A DNA stretch of 15,335 nucleotides from DATKMG01 sp035541995 (GTDB lineage: Bacteria; Acidobacteriota; Terriglobia; Versatilivoradales; Versatilivoraceae): assembly GCA_035541995.1 (NCBI GenBank), contig DATKMG010000515.1:1-15335 (forward strand), given 5' to 3'. How positions within the stretch are numbered: position 1 is the stretch's first letter; each line of letters begins with the position of its first letter. Below the pieces are notes generated by a model. That model was not told the DNA's origin. It saw nothing but the letters and a program-made list of their open reading frames with translations, and ran no database searches. Positions 8,714 through 14,793 of this stretch are shown one piece after another. The translations under genes were made by a program, and so were the position numbers.

Positions 8714-8759
8714 CCTATTGATCGAGGATTCCGAATGGGAATGCGATTCGATCAATTGG
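8714..8759. repeat. Long imperfect inverted repeat between oxidoreductase and DASS genes
   Basis: CCTATTGATCGA (8714-8725) faces TCGATCAATTGG (8748-8759): 12-base arms with one mismatch. A smaller hairpin lies inside (ATTCC, loop GAAT, GGAAT). The structure is about 46 nt long and is not followed by a T run on either strand, so it is not a classical terminator. It may be an operator, an RNA-processing hairpin or a transcription brake between the two genes. Confidence 0.55.
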
Positions 8760-8844
8760 GCAAAGCCACGCAACCACCTCCTAACTTGCACCGTGAGAAT
8801 TCGGATATTTCAAGTATGGCTCTAACTTCAAGCCGGAGCCACTC

Positions 8845-10284
8845 ATGATCTTCCGGATGAAGAGCGCCGCTCATCATCCCGCTGCCCGGCGGTTGGTGGG
8901 GGCTGGGGTGATGGTGTTACTCTACCTGGCCGTTCAACTCATTCCGCGGCCCCCGGCTATTCAACCCGAAGGGTGGAGGCTTCTCGGCATCTTTGTAGCT
9001 ACGATTGCCGGAATGATCCTCGGGCCGCTTCCGGGTGGCGCACTGGTTTTAATTGCGATTACTTTAGTGTCGCTCTGGGGGGGCTTGACCATTCAACAGG
9101 CCCTGGCAGGATATGGCGATCCCACGGTGTGGCTGGTTTTGGCGGCCTTTTTCATTTCCCGCGGGCTGATCAAGACAGGACTGGCTCGTCGCATTGCCCT
9201 TTTCTTCGTCCGACTTTTCGGCAAGAGTTCCTTGGGAGTCTGCTATGCGCTCTCGCTCTCCGATATGGTGCTGGCTAGCATCATACCGTCAAACGCCGCT
9301 CGCTCCGGGGGCGTTATCTTGCCCATTGTGCGTTCCGTCGCAGAACTCTACGGTTCGCTCCCCGGTGCTACAGCATCCCTGTTGGGCTCCTTTTTAATGA
9401 CCTCTGTCTATCAGAACATTTGCGTCACAGCGGCAATGTTCTACACAGGCCAGGCCAGCAACCCTCTGGCTGCGCAGATAGCCTCCCAACAATTTGGTTA
9501 TCGAGTCACCTGGATCGGCTGGTTGTCGGCGGGAATCGTGCCTGGTCTATGTTCGCTGGCCCTTCTTCCTCTTCTGATCTACCGTCTGAACCCTCCCGAT
9601 ATCAAAGAAACTCCGAAGGCCGCTGCCTTCGCCAAACAGGAACTTCAAGAGATGGGCCGGATGAAGCGGGGAGAGAAGATCGTTCTAGTGGCTTTCCTGC
9701 TGGTTTGTGGCTTGTGGATTACGACTTCATTCCATCATATTGACATCACCGTAACGGCCTTGCTTGGCTCTTCAACCTTGCTGGCTACGGGCGTCTTAAA
9801 CTGGGAGGATGTCAAGAATGAAAAGGTCGCCTGGGATATCTTCATCTGGTACGGAGGCCTTTTGCGGCTCGGAAAAGCACTGAACGATGGTGGCATCACC
9901 CATGAATTTGCCAGGACTGTCAGTTCGGCCTTTAGTGGAGCCGGATGGCTCAGTCTATTAGTGGTGGCCTTGCTGATTTACTTTTACGCCCATTATGCTT
10001 TTGCCAGCATCACCGCCCATATGCTGGCGATGTTTACCCCCTTCGTGGGAGTGCTGGCGGCCAAGGGGGGCCCGGTTGGCTTGATAGTCTTTGCCTTTGC
10101 CTGCTTTGCGAATCTATCCGCGGGCTTGACCCATTATGGTACGACACCGACACCGATGTATTTTGCTCAGGGCTATGTCAGCATGAAGAAGTGGTGGATG
10201 ATCGGGGCACTCGCTTCGTTCGTGAACTTGGCGGTCTGGTCAGTAATCGGATTTGGGTGGTGGAAATTGATCGGGGTTTGGTGA
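8845..10284 (+). CDS. DASS (SLC13/CitT-type) anion:sodium symporter or antiporter
   Basis: This 479-residue protein has about 12 hydrophobic segments across its length. It belongs to the divalent anion:Na+ symporter family, which carries di- and tricarboxylates (citrate, succinate, malate, 2-oxoglutarate, tartrate) across the inner membrane. IIPSNAARSGGVILPI near residues 147-162 is the first SNT-type substrate/sodium motif, in the S-N-A/T-A-R-S-G-G form of the CitT/plastid 2-oxoglutarate translocator branch. THYGTTPTPMYFAQGY near 430-445 is the second, inverted-repeat copy of the motif. The start at 8845 has GGAG at six-base spacing; an ATG four codons later is possible. It follows the oxidoreductase on the same strand by 171 bp containing a large inverted repeat. 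The exact substrate is unknown. Confidence 0.9.
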   Translation: MIFRMKSAAHHPAARRLVGAGVMVLLYLAVQLIPRPPAIQPEGWRLLGIFVATIAGMILGPLPGGALVLIAITLVSLWGGLTIQQALAGYGDPTVWLVLAAFFISRGLIKTGLARRIALFFVRLFGKSSLGVCYALSLSDMVLASIIPSNAARSGGVILPIVRSVAELYGSLPGATASLLGSFLMTSVYQNICVTAAMFYTGQASNPLAAQIASQQFGYRVTWIGWLSAGIVPGLCSLALLPLLIYRLNPPDIKETPKAAAFAKQELQEMGRMKRGEKIVLVAFLLVCGLWITTSFHHIDITVTALLGSSTLLATGVLNWEDVKNEKVAWDIFIWYGGLLRLGKALNDGGITHEFARTVSSAFSGAGWLSLLVVALLIYFYAHYAFASITAHMLAMFTPFVGVLAAKGGPVGLIVFAFACFANLSAGLTHYGTTPTPMYFAQGYVSMKKWWMIGALASFVNLAVWSVIGFGWWKLIGVW

Positions 10285-10388
10285 GGGCTGGCACCACCTT
10301 CGGGAGGTTGTCAGCGATGGGTGATTCAGTCCGGCCAGTTCTGCTTTTTGAGGGGCAGAGGGAATTCCAATCTTTCTGGAAGGAACTC

Positions 10389-10844
10389 ATGCGCAAAAAT
10401 CTTCGAATTCTGTTTTTGGTGCAGACCGTTGCCCTCTTGCTTTGCAGTTGCGGAAAACGTTCGGAACAGGGCGGACAGGTTCCCGGTCAGATTGGAGGAA
10501 CGGGCTTTGTTACGGTAACAGAGTCTCAGTTCCTGGACCCCTCCGGAAGCACCCTGCTGCTGCACGGCATTGATGTGGTCAATAAGTCCAAAGAACAAGC
10601 TTATACGAGAGGACTCGGCCCGGCTGATTTTGCGAGTATCCGCAGTTGGGGAATGAATTGCATCCGGTTCGGTATTCTTTGGGACGGCCTGGAGCCCGAA
10701 CCCGGAAAACTTAATGAGGACTATCTCGACCGGATTTCCCAGTGCATCCAGTGTCCATGCCCAGAATCTCAAACCCTTCTGTCGCCACATCAAATTCGAA
10801 GGGCATTGCAACTTGGCGTTGAACCGACAGCCCATGCTTCTTGA
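10389..10844 (+). pseudogene. GH5-type glycoside hydrolase lipoprotein, 5' fragment
   Basis: ATG at 10389 follows AAGGAA at a spacing of 4-5 bases. The N-terminus (MRKN, a hydrophobic run, then LLCSCG) is a lipoprotein signal with lipidated cysteine. The following residues match the start of family 5 glycosidases of the cellulase/endoglycoceramidase kind: FLDPSGSTLLLHGIDVVNKS, then FASIRSWGMNCIRFGILWDG and LEPEPGKLNEDYLDRIS. This covers only the first beta strands of the barrel; both catalytic glutamates would lie further on. Homology ceases at about 10737, after DRIS. The frame then runs about 35 codons through foreign DNA, antisense to a GxxExxY relic, to a stop at 10842-10844. The gene is therefore truncated by a rearrangement and cannot encode an active enzyme. 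Confidence 0.75.
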
Positions 10845-10851
10845 GCAGTCG
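10765..10851 (-). pseudogene. GxxExxY family gene relic 1 (internal fragment)
   Basis: Reading the minus strand, this stretch gives RLLKKHGLSVQRQVAMPFEF, then DVATEGFEI, which resembles the centre of GxxExxY proteins (form ELxKRGLxVxRQVxxPxxY). GxxExxY proteins are about 125 residues long, of unknown function, often multi-copy and related to PD-(D/E)XK nucleases. Only about 29 residues are recognisable. The fragment lies exactly between the broken end of the GH5 gene and compound repeat copy 1. Recognition is from family memory and needs an alignment. Confidence 0.55.
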
Positions 10852-10863
10852 GTGGAGTGGATG

Positions 10864-11192
10864 GTCGGAATTATCAATTGATGCAAAATGCCAAAGGTTC
10901 CGGAATTTTGGCACTAAGCTGATATGAGGTCTGATGTCCTGAAAGGACAAGATATTCCAGCCCCGGGTTGGACGTCCGCTTGAGGCGGACGGACTACCCT
11001 AGGGAAAAGGTTAAAAATGTCTCGGTTCCCTGTAAGGGAACAATAATTCTCTATGGCCGGGATTGTGTTGTTCCCCTTCAGGGAACCTCCCTTTAATCGC
11101 CATGAACCCCAGGGTAGCGCAGGTGACTGACGTCACTCTGCGCAACCCTGGGCTAATAAATTTTGCGCTGTCAGCGCAAAAGCAGATCCAAC
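10864..11192. repeat. Compound palindromic repeat, copy 1 (329 bp)
   Basis: This non-coding block is a diverged match, most bases identical by eye, to 13789-14116. It is a string of seven hairpins: TGCCAAA/TTTGGCA (10889-10913); GTCCT/AGGAC (10936-10948); a 44-nt hairpin with inner arms GTCCGC/GCGGAC (10961-11004); GTTCCCT/AGGGAAC (11025-11041); GTTCCC/GGGAAC (11070-11086); a 45-nt hairpin with outer arms CCCAGGGT/ACCCTGGG (11108-11152); and TTTTGCGCT/AGCGCAAAA (11161-11181). No ORF spans both copies. The ends read GTCGGAAT and ATCCAAC, a weak terminal inverted repeat. The block separates the GxxExxY relic from the SRPBCC gene. Confidence 0.88.
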
Positions 11193-11268
11193 GGCTGAAC
11201 TCACTGGTTCTCACTGAGCGAGGCGGAGTAAAAATCCAGTGCAATGCTTTCTTATACGATAAGGCTCC

Positions 11269-11703
11269 TTATTCGTCTAGATATGCCTTGAGACGCTCCT
11301 TGATGAAGTAAGTCCAACCTCCAAGGCAACTTTCTCTACTGAACTCAGGGATGTCCTCGGGAAAACTCTCCTGCACTAGTGTGGTAACCCTCAACCGTGC
11401 GGACTTCTCATCCCCTGACACCTCAAAGGTTACGTATGAATCACCCGGAATCCCTTGGTATTTCCAGTTGCAAACCACTTTGCGCTGAGGATCAACTTCT
11501 GTAACCTTCCAGAGATGGAGAAAGTCTCTGTTTCCAGATTCTACGACAAACTGAGTGATGAACCCCACCTCAGCCTTAAAATCCGGAATATTCTCAAAAT
11601 ACCATTTCTGCATTTCGCCTATTTTGGTGATAGCGTCCCAAACATCGGATGCCGATCGATCAAAGTCCTGTTCGACAACTATCGGGGCTTCCTCTTTTTT
11701 CAT
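11269..11703 (-). CDS. SRPBCC (START/AHSA1-like) domain protein
   Basis: This 144-residue cytoplasmic protein has the helix-grip fold pattern of the SRPBCC superfamily: an N-terminal strand IVVEQDFDRSASDVWDAIT, IGEMQKWYFENIP, a central FLHLWKVTEVDPQRKVVCNW strand pair, and a C-terminal helix (GGWTYFIKERLKAYLDE). The Hsp90-ATPase-activator-like (AHSA1) subgroup is closest by eye. Such proteins bind hydrophobic ligands, but the function of bacterial stand-alone copies is mostly unknown. ATG at 11701-11703 has AAGGTG at about six bases. The upstream bases belong to a GxxExxY relic that ends only 16 bp before the start. Small size and orientation match its neighbours in the cassette-like region, although no good attC was found right after its stop. 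The gene looks intact. Confidence 0.85.
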   Translation of the reverse strand: MKKEEAPIVVEQDFDRSASDVWDAITKIGEMQKWYFENIPDFKAEVGFITQFVVESGNRDFLHLWKVTEVDPQRKVVCNWKYQGIPGDSYVTFEVSGDEKSARLRVTTLVQESFPEDIPEFSRESCLGGWTYFIKERLKAYLDE

Positions 11704-11718
11704 GAATTCACCTTCACT

Positions 11719-11886
11719 TTAAAATTCGATCGGCACTGACACTTGACGTCGAACCGAAACCCGACACTTTTCCAGTTGCCGACCCAGTGTCACTTTCTAG
11801 ACCATTTCCAGCAGTCCCTGCCCAGGGGCTTGATGCAAATGAATGGCACAATTGACAATTCCAGTTCCTATCTCATTCTCATGCAT
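11719..11886 (-). pseudogene. GxxExxY family gene relic 2 (N-terminal half, with in-frame stop)
   Basis: From ATG at 11884-11886 the minus strand reads MHENEIGTGIVNCAIHLHQ, then GQGLLEMV, a TAG stop (11797-11799), then KVTLGRQLEK, and VSVRRQVSVPIEF before TAA at 11719. This aligns by eye with the GxxExxY consensus E-EIG--VV-CAI-LH-ELGPGLLE-VYEV-LA-EL-KRGL-V-RQV--P. The TAG sits where the conserved tyrosine of GLLExVYE belongs, a single-base change from TAC or TAT. The remaining 60-70 residues are missing. This copy overlaps relic 1 in the RQV-P-EF segment, so the two relics are separate copies and not halves of one gene. Confidence 0.75.
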
Positions 11887-11910
11887 CTCCGTGTCTCAGT
11901 GCCTCCGTGA
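11887..11910. repeat. CTCCGTG-type short repeat upstream of GxxExxY relic 2
   Basis: The plus strand reads CTCCGTG, TCTCAGTGC, CTCCGTGA; in the gene's orientation this is TCACGGAG, GCACTGAGA, CACGGAG. I recall similar tracts (CACAGAG-GCACAGAG-ACACAGAG) commonly lying just before GxxExxY starts in other genomes. It abuts the relic start codon here, so it may be part of the mobile unit or its leader. Confidence 0.6.
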
Positions 11911-11924
11911 GTAATATTCCTTGG

Positions 11925-12002
11925 GTCGAACGTTTCATCTCAGCCGTCTGCGGAGGCTGGCGAAGCCTGCCGTAACAGGCCGGGTGCCGCGAAGGGTTAG
12001 GC
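11925..12002 (-). other. Degenerate attC-like site after the lipocalin-like gene
   Basis: On the minus strand GCCTAAC (12002-11996) matches the R'' consensus RYYYAAC and is followed by CCTTCGC, as in many attC sites. GTTCGAC (11931-11925) is a near match to the R' box GTTRRRY, preceded by CGGCTGAGATGAAAC, which resembles an L' box. Between them lie small hairpins such as GCCTG/CAGGC and AGGCT/AGCCT, but the L'' and L' arms do not pair well. It begins 15 bp after the upstream gene's stop, the expected place for an attC. The site is probably damaged or recombined. Confidence 0.35.
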
Positions 12003-12016
12003 GTCGTGGACACTGC

Positions 12017-12418
12017 TTAAACCCTTTCAAATATACCGAAACTCGTTGTGGTGTTGCCTTGGTCATCAACGCTCAGGTACGTAACATGGACTGTGTTCGA
12101 AGATTCGGACAACACAGCCGTTTCCTTGACGATCACTTTGCCGCCTTTTTTGGCGATGCCTTCGATGGTGCGTTGATCCAAAAGCCGGTACGCTACTGTG
12201 TCGGCAAAGGGTGTGCCTTTCACAGGGTAATCCTGCCCATCGAAATTCCCATCCACTGTGATTATTAGCGTTTCACCCTTGTTGTTCAAGAGTTCCTCTC
12301 GCATGCGGACCCAACTGCCATTGGTTTCGATAGTGAGAGTCTGACTCTTGGTAACATCGGGAATATCTGATTGAGCTAGGTTCAGTCGCCAAACTCCTGA
12401 GAAGTCGCTTGCTAACAT
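12017..12418 (-). CDS. Small lipocalin-like hypothetical protein
   Basis: From ATG at 12416-12418 the product is 133 residues, opening with DFSGVWRLNLAQSDIP and continuing QTLTIETNGSWVRMRE. It is rich in beta strands (LIITVDGNFDGQDYPV, TVAYRLLDQRTIEGIAKKGG, VHVTYLSVDDQGNTTTSFG). The F-S-G-x-W-x-L-N-x-x-x-S opening is common in small beta-barrel proteins of Acidobacteriota and relatives, with no known function. A longer frame exists from GTG at 12499, but its extra 27 residues run through a half-attC motif, and GGAG lies nine bases before the 12418 ATG, so the shorter form is preferred. No signal peptide is evident in the short form. The start lies 32 bases after the half-attC, as expected for a cassette gene. 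Confidence 0.65.
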   Translation of the reverse strand: MLASDFSGVWRLNLAQSDIPDVTKSQTLTIETNGSWVRMREELLNNKGETLIITVDGNFDGQDYPVKGTPFADTVAYRLLDQRTIEGIAKKGGKVIVKETAVLSESSNTVHVTYLSVDDQGNTTTSFGIFERV

Positions 12419-12449
12419 TGGGGATTTCTCCGAGTTGTTTATGATAGCG

Positions 12450-12473
12450 GCCCGACGCCCCGGGGTGGGCGGC
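12450..12473 (-). other. Half attC motif (L'-R' side) before the lipocalin-like gene
   Basis: In the gene orientation the bases read GCCGCCCACC, CCGGGGC, GTCGGGC. The last heptamer is one base off an R' box (GTTGGGC), and the CCCCGGGGCGTxGGGC block recurs at 14119-14144. The R''/L'' half is absent: the preceding MOSC frame ends only 23 bp upstream. I read it as the right half of an attC whose left half was lost. The gene starting at 12418 follows at typical cassette spacing. Confidence 0.4.
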
Positions 12474-12495
12474 GTTCCGTGACATGGTGTTTCGA

Positions 12496-13030
12496 TCACC
12501 CACGCTCCCTTTTCTTGATCGCCGCACGGAGGAGTACGGTTTGTCCGACCGCCAGTCGACCGATGCGAGTGACCGCGCCGTAGATTCCCGCGTTGTTCTG
12601 GTTCGCACGAACGACCGCCTTCAGCACTTCTGGCGCAGGAATTGCTGAGTCGGGATCAAGGTTCACCATCGAGCAACGAACGTCGCGCATCGTGACTGTG
12701 ATGGCTGGGGCGTCGTCTCCCTCGCCGAATGAGAGCACACCGCCCAACCACTCGTCCTCGTGGAAGGGAACAGATCGCAGTAAACGAATCACAACATTCG
12801 GGCGAAATCGTCGCACGTCCGGGCTCCGCCCTGCGAGTCGTCCGATCTCGCGCACCGTATCGAATGCGATCACGGAGATGCTGGCTTCATCGAAGATGCC
12901 ATGATTCAACTGCATCATTTGCACGGGAGCCCCGTACCGGCGTCCGATCTCCGCGGCCAGTTCCTCCCCGAAGACAGGCATCTCTTCGCCATCCGGCGTG
13001 CGAATATGTGTGGGAAGGTCTGTCTGAGCA
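12496..13030 (-). pseudogene. MOSC domain protein lacking its N-terminal part
   Basis: MOSC proteins bind molybdenum cofactor, and some reduce N-hydroxylated or thiol-oxidised substrates. Here about 177 residues are clear: RTPDGEEMPVFGEELAAEIG, then HGIFDEASISVIAFDTV, RRFRPNVVI, and VTMRDVRCSMVNLDPDS, which holds the conserved cofactor cysteine (codon 12673-12675), ending QNNAGIYGAVTRIGRLAVG. The catalytic MOSC domain is therefore intact, but the N-terminal beta-barrel (MOSC_N, roughly the first 80 residues) is missing. The frame runs without interruption from the C-terminal part of a methyltransferase upstream, so it has no start of its own. It could be expressed only as part of a chimera or from an internal start. 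It ends at 12496, just before the half-attC. Confidence 0.75.
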
Positions 13031-13634
13031 CCGTCTTCATACTGGCGATAGATCAACTCAGGGTACAGTACGAGCCTGTCGGGGGCTATTCGTGGTCTCC
13101 GGTCATGGCACGTGACGCGGGTCCCAGCCAGGCATACTTCCCAGCTGAAGTGTTCGCCCTCCGTGCACCATGTGTGACGCAGCATCTCCGGCTCCCGAAG
13201 GGATGAAAGACATTCAGGATGCACGTCCCCGTCGCACGAAGATGGTTCCGCACGCAATTGAATAGCCCTTCCACCTGGCGATCGGTTTCAAGATTCTGAA
13301 AGGCACGATATGGCGCGATGATGAGATCGAAGGTCCGCCCCAGCGCAAAGTTGGTGATGTCCCCGCGCTCCACATGCGCCTTACTGGAAGGAATGCCCGC
13401 TGCGTCCAGCTTCTGCTGACAGCGGGCGAGCATGGCGTCAGACAGGTCAATCCCGTGCATATACCCACATGAAGGAACTAAGGGGATGAGTGTGCGTCCA
13501 GTACCGCAACCCAACTCAAGTACCTGCGCATCCGGAGCAGGGATCCTCTCCCGATAAAACGGCACATCCTGGGGGACGTGTGGATTCAGGTCATAATACT
13601 TTGCGGCTTCCGAGCGAATATCGGTCGTCATCAC
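13031..13634 (-). pseudogene. Class I SAM-dependent methyltransferase, frameshifted and truncated
   Basis: The frame opens with GTG ATG at 13634-13629, 12 bases after an attC-like R' box. Motif I VLELGCGTGRT lies at residues 38-48, followed by GIDLSDAMLA at 61-70, GDITNFALGRTFDLIIAPYR at 91-110 and ILNVFHPF at 139-146. After FHP (about 13200) the homologous continuation REPEMLRHTWCTEGEHFSWE jumps to the next frame. Adding one C to the CCC run there restores HPLREPEM, so a one-base loss (mutation or sequencing error) is the likely cause. The continuation ends at YPELIYRQYEDG near 13030, about 50 residues short of the usual end, where MOSC sequence begins. The substrate is unknown; this Methyltransf_25/11-like group is broad. 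Confidence 0.8.
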
Positions 13635-13645
13635 GATGTCTTAAC

Positions 13646-13706
13646 CACTAACAAATCCGCTCACCGACGCGCTGCTTGCGAGTCCGGTGAAGTGGGCTGG
13701 TTGGCG
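13646..13706 (-). other. attC-like recombination site (61 bp) before the methyltransferase
   Basis: On the minus strand it runs from CGCCAAC (13706-13700, R''-like) to GTTAGTG (13652-13646, R'-like). The inner arms CACCGGAC and GTCGGTG pair perfectly apart from one extra unpaired G, the extrahelical base expected in attC and on the arm expected for minus-strand cassettes. An inner CGC/GCG stem and outer CC/GG pairs complete the hairpin. Its length matches the better attC at 14956-15018. The R boxes are imperfect. The methyltransferase start codon lies 12-17 bases beyond the R' side. Confidence 0.6.
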
Positions 13707-13788
13707 CCCAGCTTTTCGGATGGGACTGGCAATATAGGCTGCAACCAGAATTCTCAAAATTTAAAATCAGACACTATTCATTAAAATC

Positions 13789-14116
13789 GTTGGAATGATC
13801 AAATAATGCGTTATGCCGAAGGGTACGGAATTTTGGCACTCAGCTGACATGAGGTCTAATGCCCTGAAAGGACAAAATATTCCAGCCCAGGGTTGGACGT
13901 CCGCATCAAGCGGACGGACTACCCTGGGAATAGGATAAAGATGTTTTGGTTCCCTGTAAGGGAACAATAATTCCTAATTGTCGGGATTTTGTCGTTCCCC
14001 TTCAGGGAACCTCCCTTTAATCGCCATGAAACCCAGGGTAGCGCGAGTGACTGCCGTCACTCTGCGCAACCCTGGGCTGATATATTATGCGCCTTCAGCG
14101 CAAACGCAATTCCAAC
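13789..14116. repeat. Compound palindromic repeat, copy 2 (328 bp)
   Basis: This copy parallels 10864-11192 hairpin by hairpin. The first arms are TGCCGAA/TTTGGCA with a tolerated G-U pair (13814-13838). The 44-nt hairpin keeps a perfect CCCAGGGT/ACCCTGGG clamp. GTTCCCTGTAAGGGAAC is identical. The long 45-nt hairpin pairs GCGCGAGTGAC with GTCACTCTGCGC. The ends are GTTGGAAT and ATTCCAAC, an exact 8-bp terminal inverted repeat; no flanking target duplication is visible. Between 13707 and the repeat, and from 14145 to 14307, I see no gene, only small hairpins such as CCCC-TTTT-GGGG at 14226-14237. Confidence 0.88.
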
Positions 14117-14118
14117 AT

Positions 14119-14144
14119 GGCCCCAACGCCCCGGGGTGACCGGC
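14119..14144 (-). other. Half attC motif next to repeat copy 2
   Basis: In minus orientation it reads GCCGGTCACC, CCGGGGC, GTTGGGGC: an L'-like box, then a good R' core (GTTGGGG). It shares the CCCCGGGGCGTxGGGC block with 12450-12473. The matching R''/L'' half is not found in the bases toward 14307. Repeat copy 2 begins two bases further on, which places the repeat at the recombination point of the former attC. Confidence 0.45.
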
Positions 14145-14307
14145 AAATCTCTCCTGATATCGGCTGTCTCTATCTTAGGGGAGGCTTTTTAGCCCTGAAA
14201 ATGGGCCTCTAAGGCTTAAATACCACCCCTTTTGGGGGAGATCTGCCGACATTTCAATGAGATGTCTTGGTCCGACCCCATATTGACCTCTTTAAGGGCA
14301 CTTCGGG

Positions 14308-14793
14308 TCAGTGCTTCGCCAAGACTTCCTTGGCGAGGGTCAGTTCCATCTCTTCCTTCTTATCGACGGGAAGCGTCGCATAGACGGCAACCTTGAACGA
14401 TACGCCGCCCTTCTTGACCAGGAGTCCGACTTGGTCACCTGTGACAAAGAAGTAGCCGTCTTCGCCGACACTGGCAGGTTTCACTGCAGCGCCCTTGCCC
14501 GCCATGGCCAGCTGGCGTGCCTCCTGCTTGCCACCGTCATATGCCGCGGCCGTTTGCAGGTAGAGCGTCACAAATTTTACGTTGGATTTACCGGACGCAA
14601 CCCAGGTGCAAGTCTTCACGTAGGTTGGCGTTACGTGCTTTCCATCGGCCACTGAGACGCCGACGGCTGCGCCGATTTGGGCCGGCGTTAATAACGTGCA
14701 CGCGTCAGTATCGGCTGGAGCGGCCGAAGTCATTGCTGCCGCACACAACCAGAACGGCACAGCGCACAATGCGCCGAGACGAAATGTGCTCAT
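14308..14793 (-). CDS. Secreted small protein with a DACTLL-type N-terminal motif, cassette gene
   Basis: This 161-residue protein has a clear Sec signal peptide (hydrophobic residues 6-22, cleavage near TSAA-PAD at 25-26). The mature part begins DACTLLTPAQIGAAVGVSV and then has KTCTWVASGK, so two cysteines probably form a disulphide. The rest (VKFVTLYLQ, VGEDGYFFVTGDQVGLLVKK, VSFKVAVYATLP) suggests a small alpha/beta exported domain. The DACxLLTxxEIxxxxG opening is frequent in exported proteins of unknown function, including DUF3558-like ones; I cannot assign a role. GGGGAG lies nine bases before the ATG. The gene lies about 160 bp after the attC at 14956-15018 and is intact. Its long leader could carry its own promoter, though none is clear. 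Confidence 0.75.
   Translation of the reverse strand: MSTFRLGALCAVPFWLCAAAMTSAAPADTDACTLLTPAQIGAAVGVSVADGKHVTPTYVKTCTWVASGKSNVKFVTLYLQTAAAYDGGKQEARQLAMAGKGAAVKPASVGEDGYFFVTGDQVGLLVKKGGVSFKVAVYATLPVDKKEEMELTLAKEVLAKH

Noticed and set aside
9945..10388. Long open frame overlapping the end of the symporter gene and continuing into the GH5 fragment.
   Set aside because: The part before 10389 is an out-of-frame shadow of the symporter; the lipoprotein signal and ribosome binding site fix the true start at 10389.
11161..11181. TTTTGCGCT-GTC-AGCGCAAAA as an intrinsic terminator.
   Set aside because: The stem is not followed by a T run on either strand after the hairpin, and the same structure recurs as the last hairpin of the compound repeat.
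10864..11192. CRISPR array.
   Set aside because: The repeated GTTCCC hairpins differ in sequence and spacing and there are no regular repeat-spacer units; the block is a compound palindromic repeat.
10864..11192. Copies 1 and 2 of the repeat as insertion sequences with their own transposase.
   Set aside because: Neither copy holds a conserved open frame longer than chance, so at most they are non-autonomous elements.
12419..12499. N-terminal extension of the lipocalin-like protein from GTG at 12499.
   Set aside because: The added residues are translated from the half-attC motif and have no family-like pattern; the ATG at 12418 has a better ribosome binding site.
14145..14307. GGGGTCGGACC and several small hairpins as traces of a REP-associated (RAYT) transposase element.
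   Set aside because: No transposase coding sequence or repeated REP unit is present; the resemblance is too short to support.
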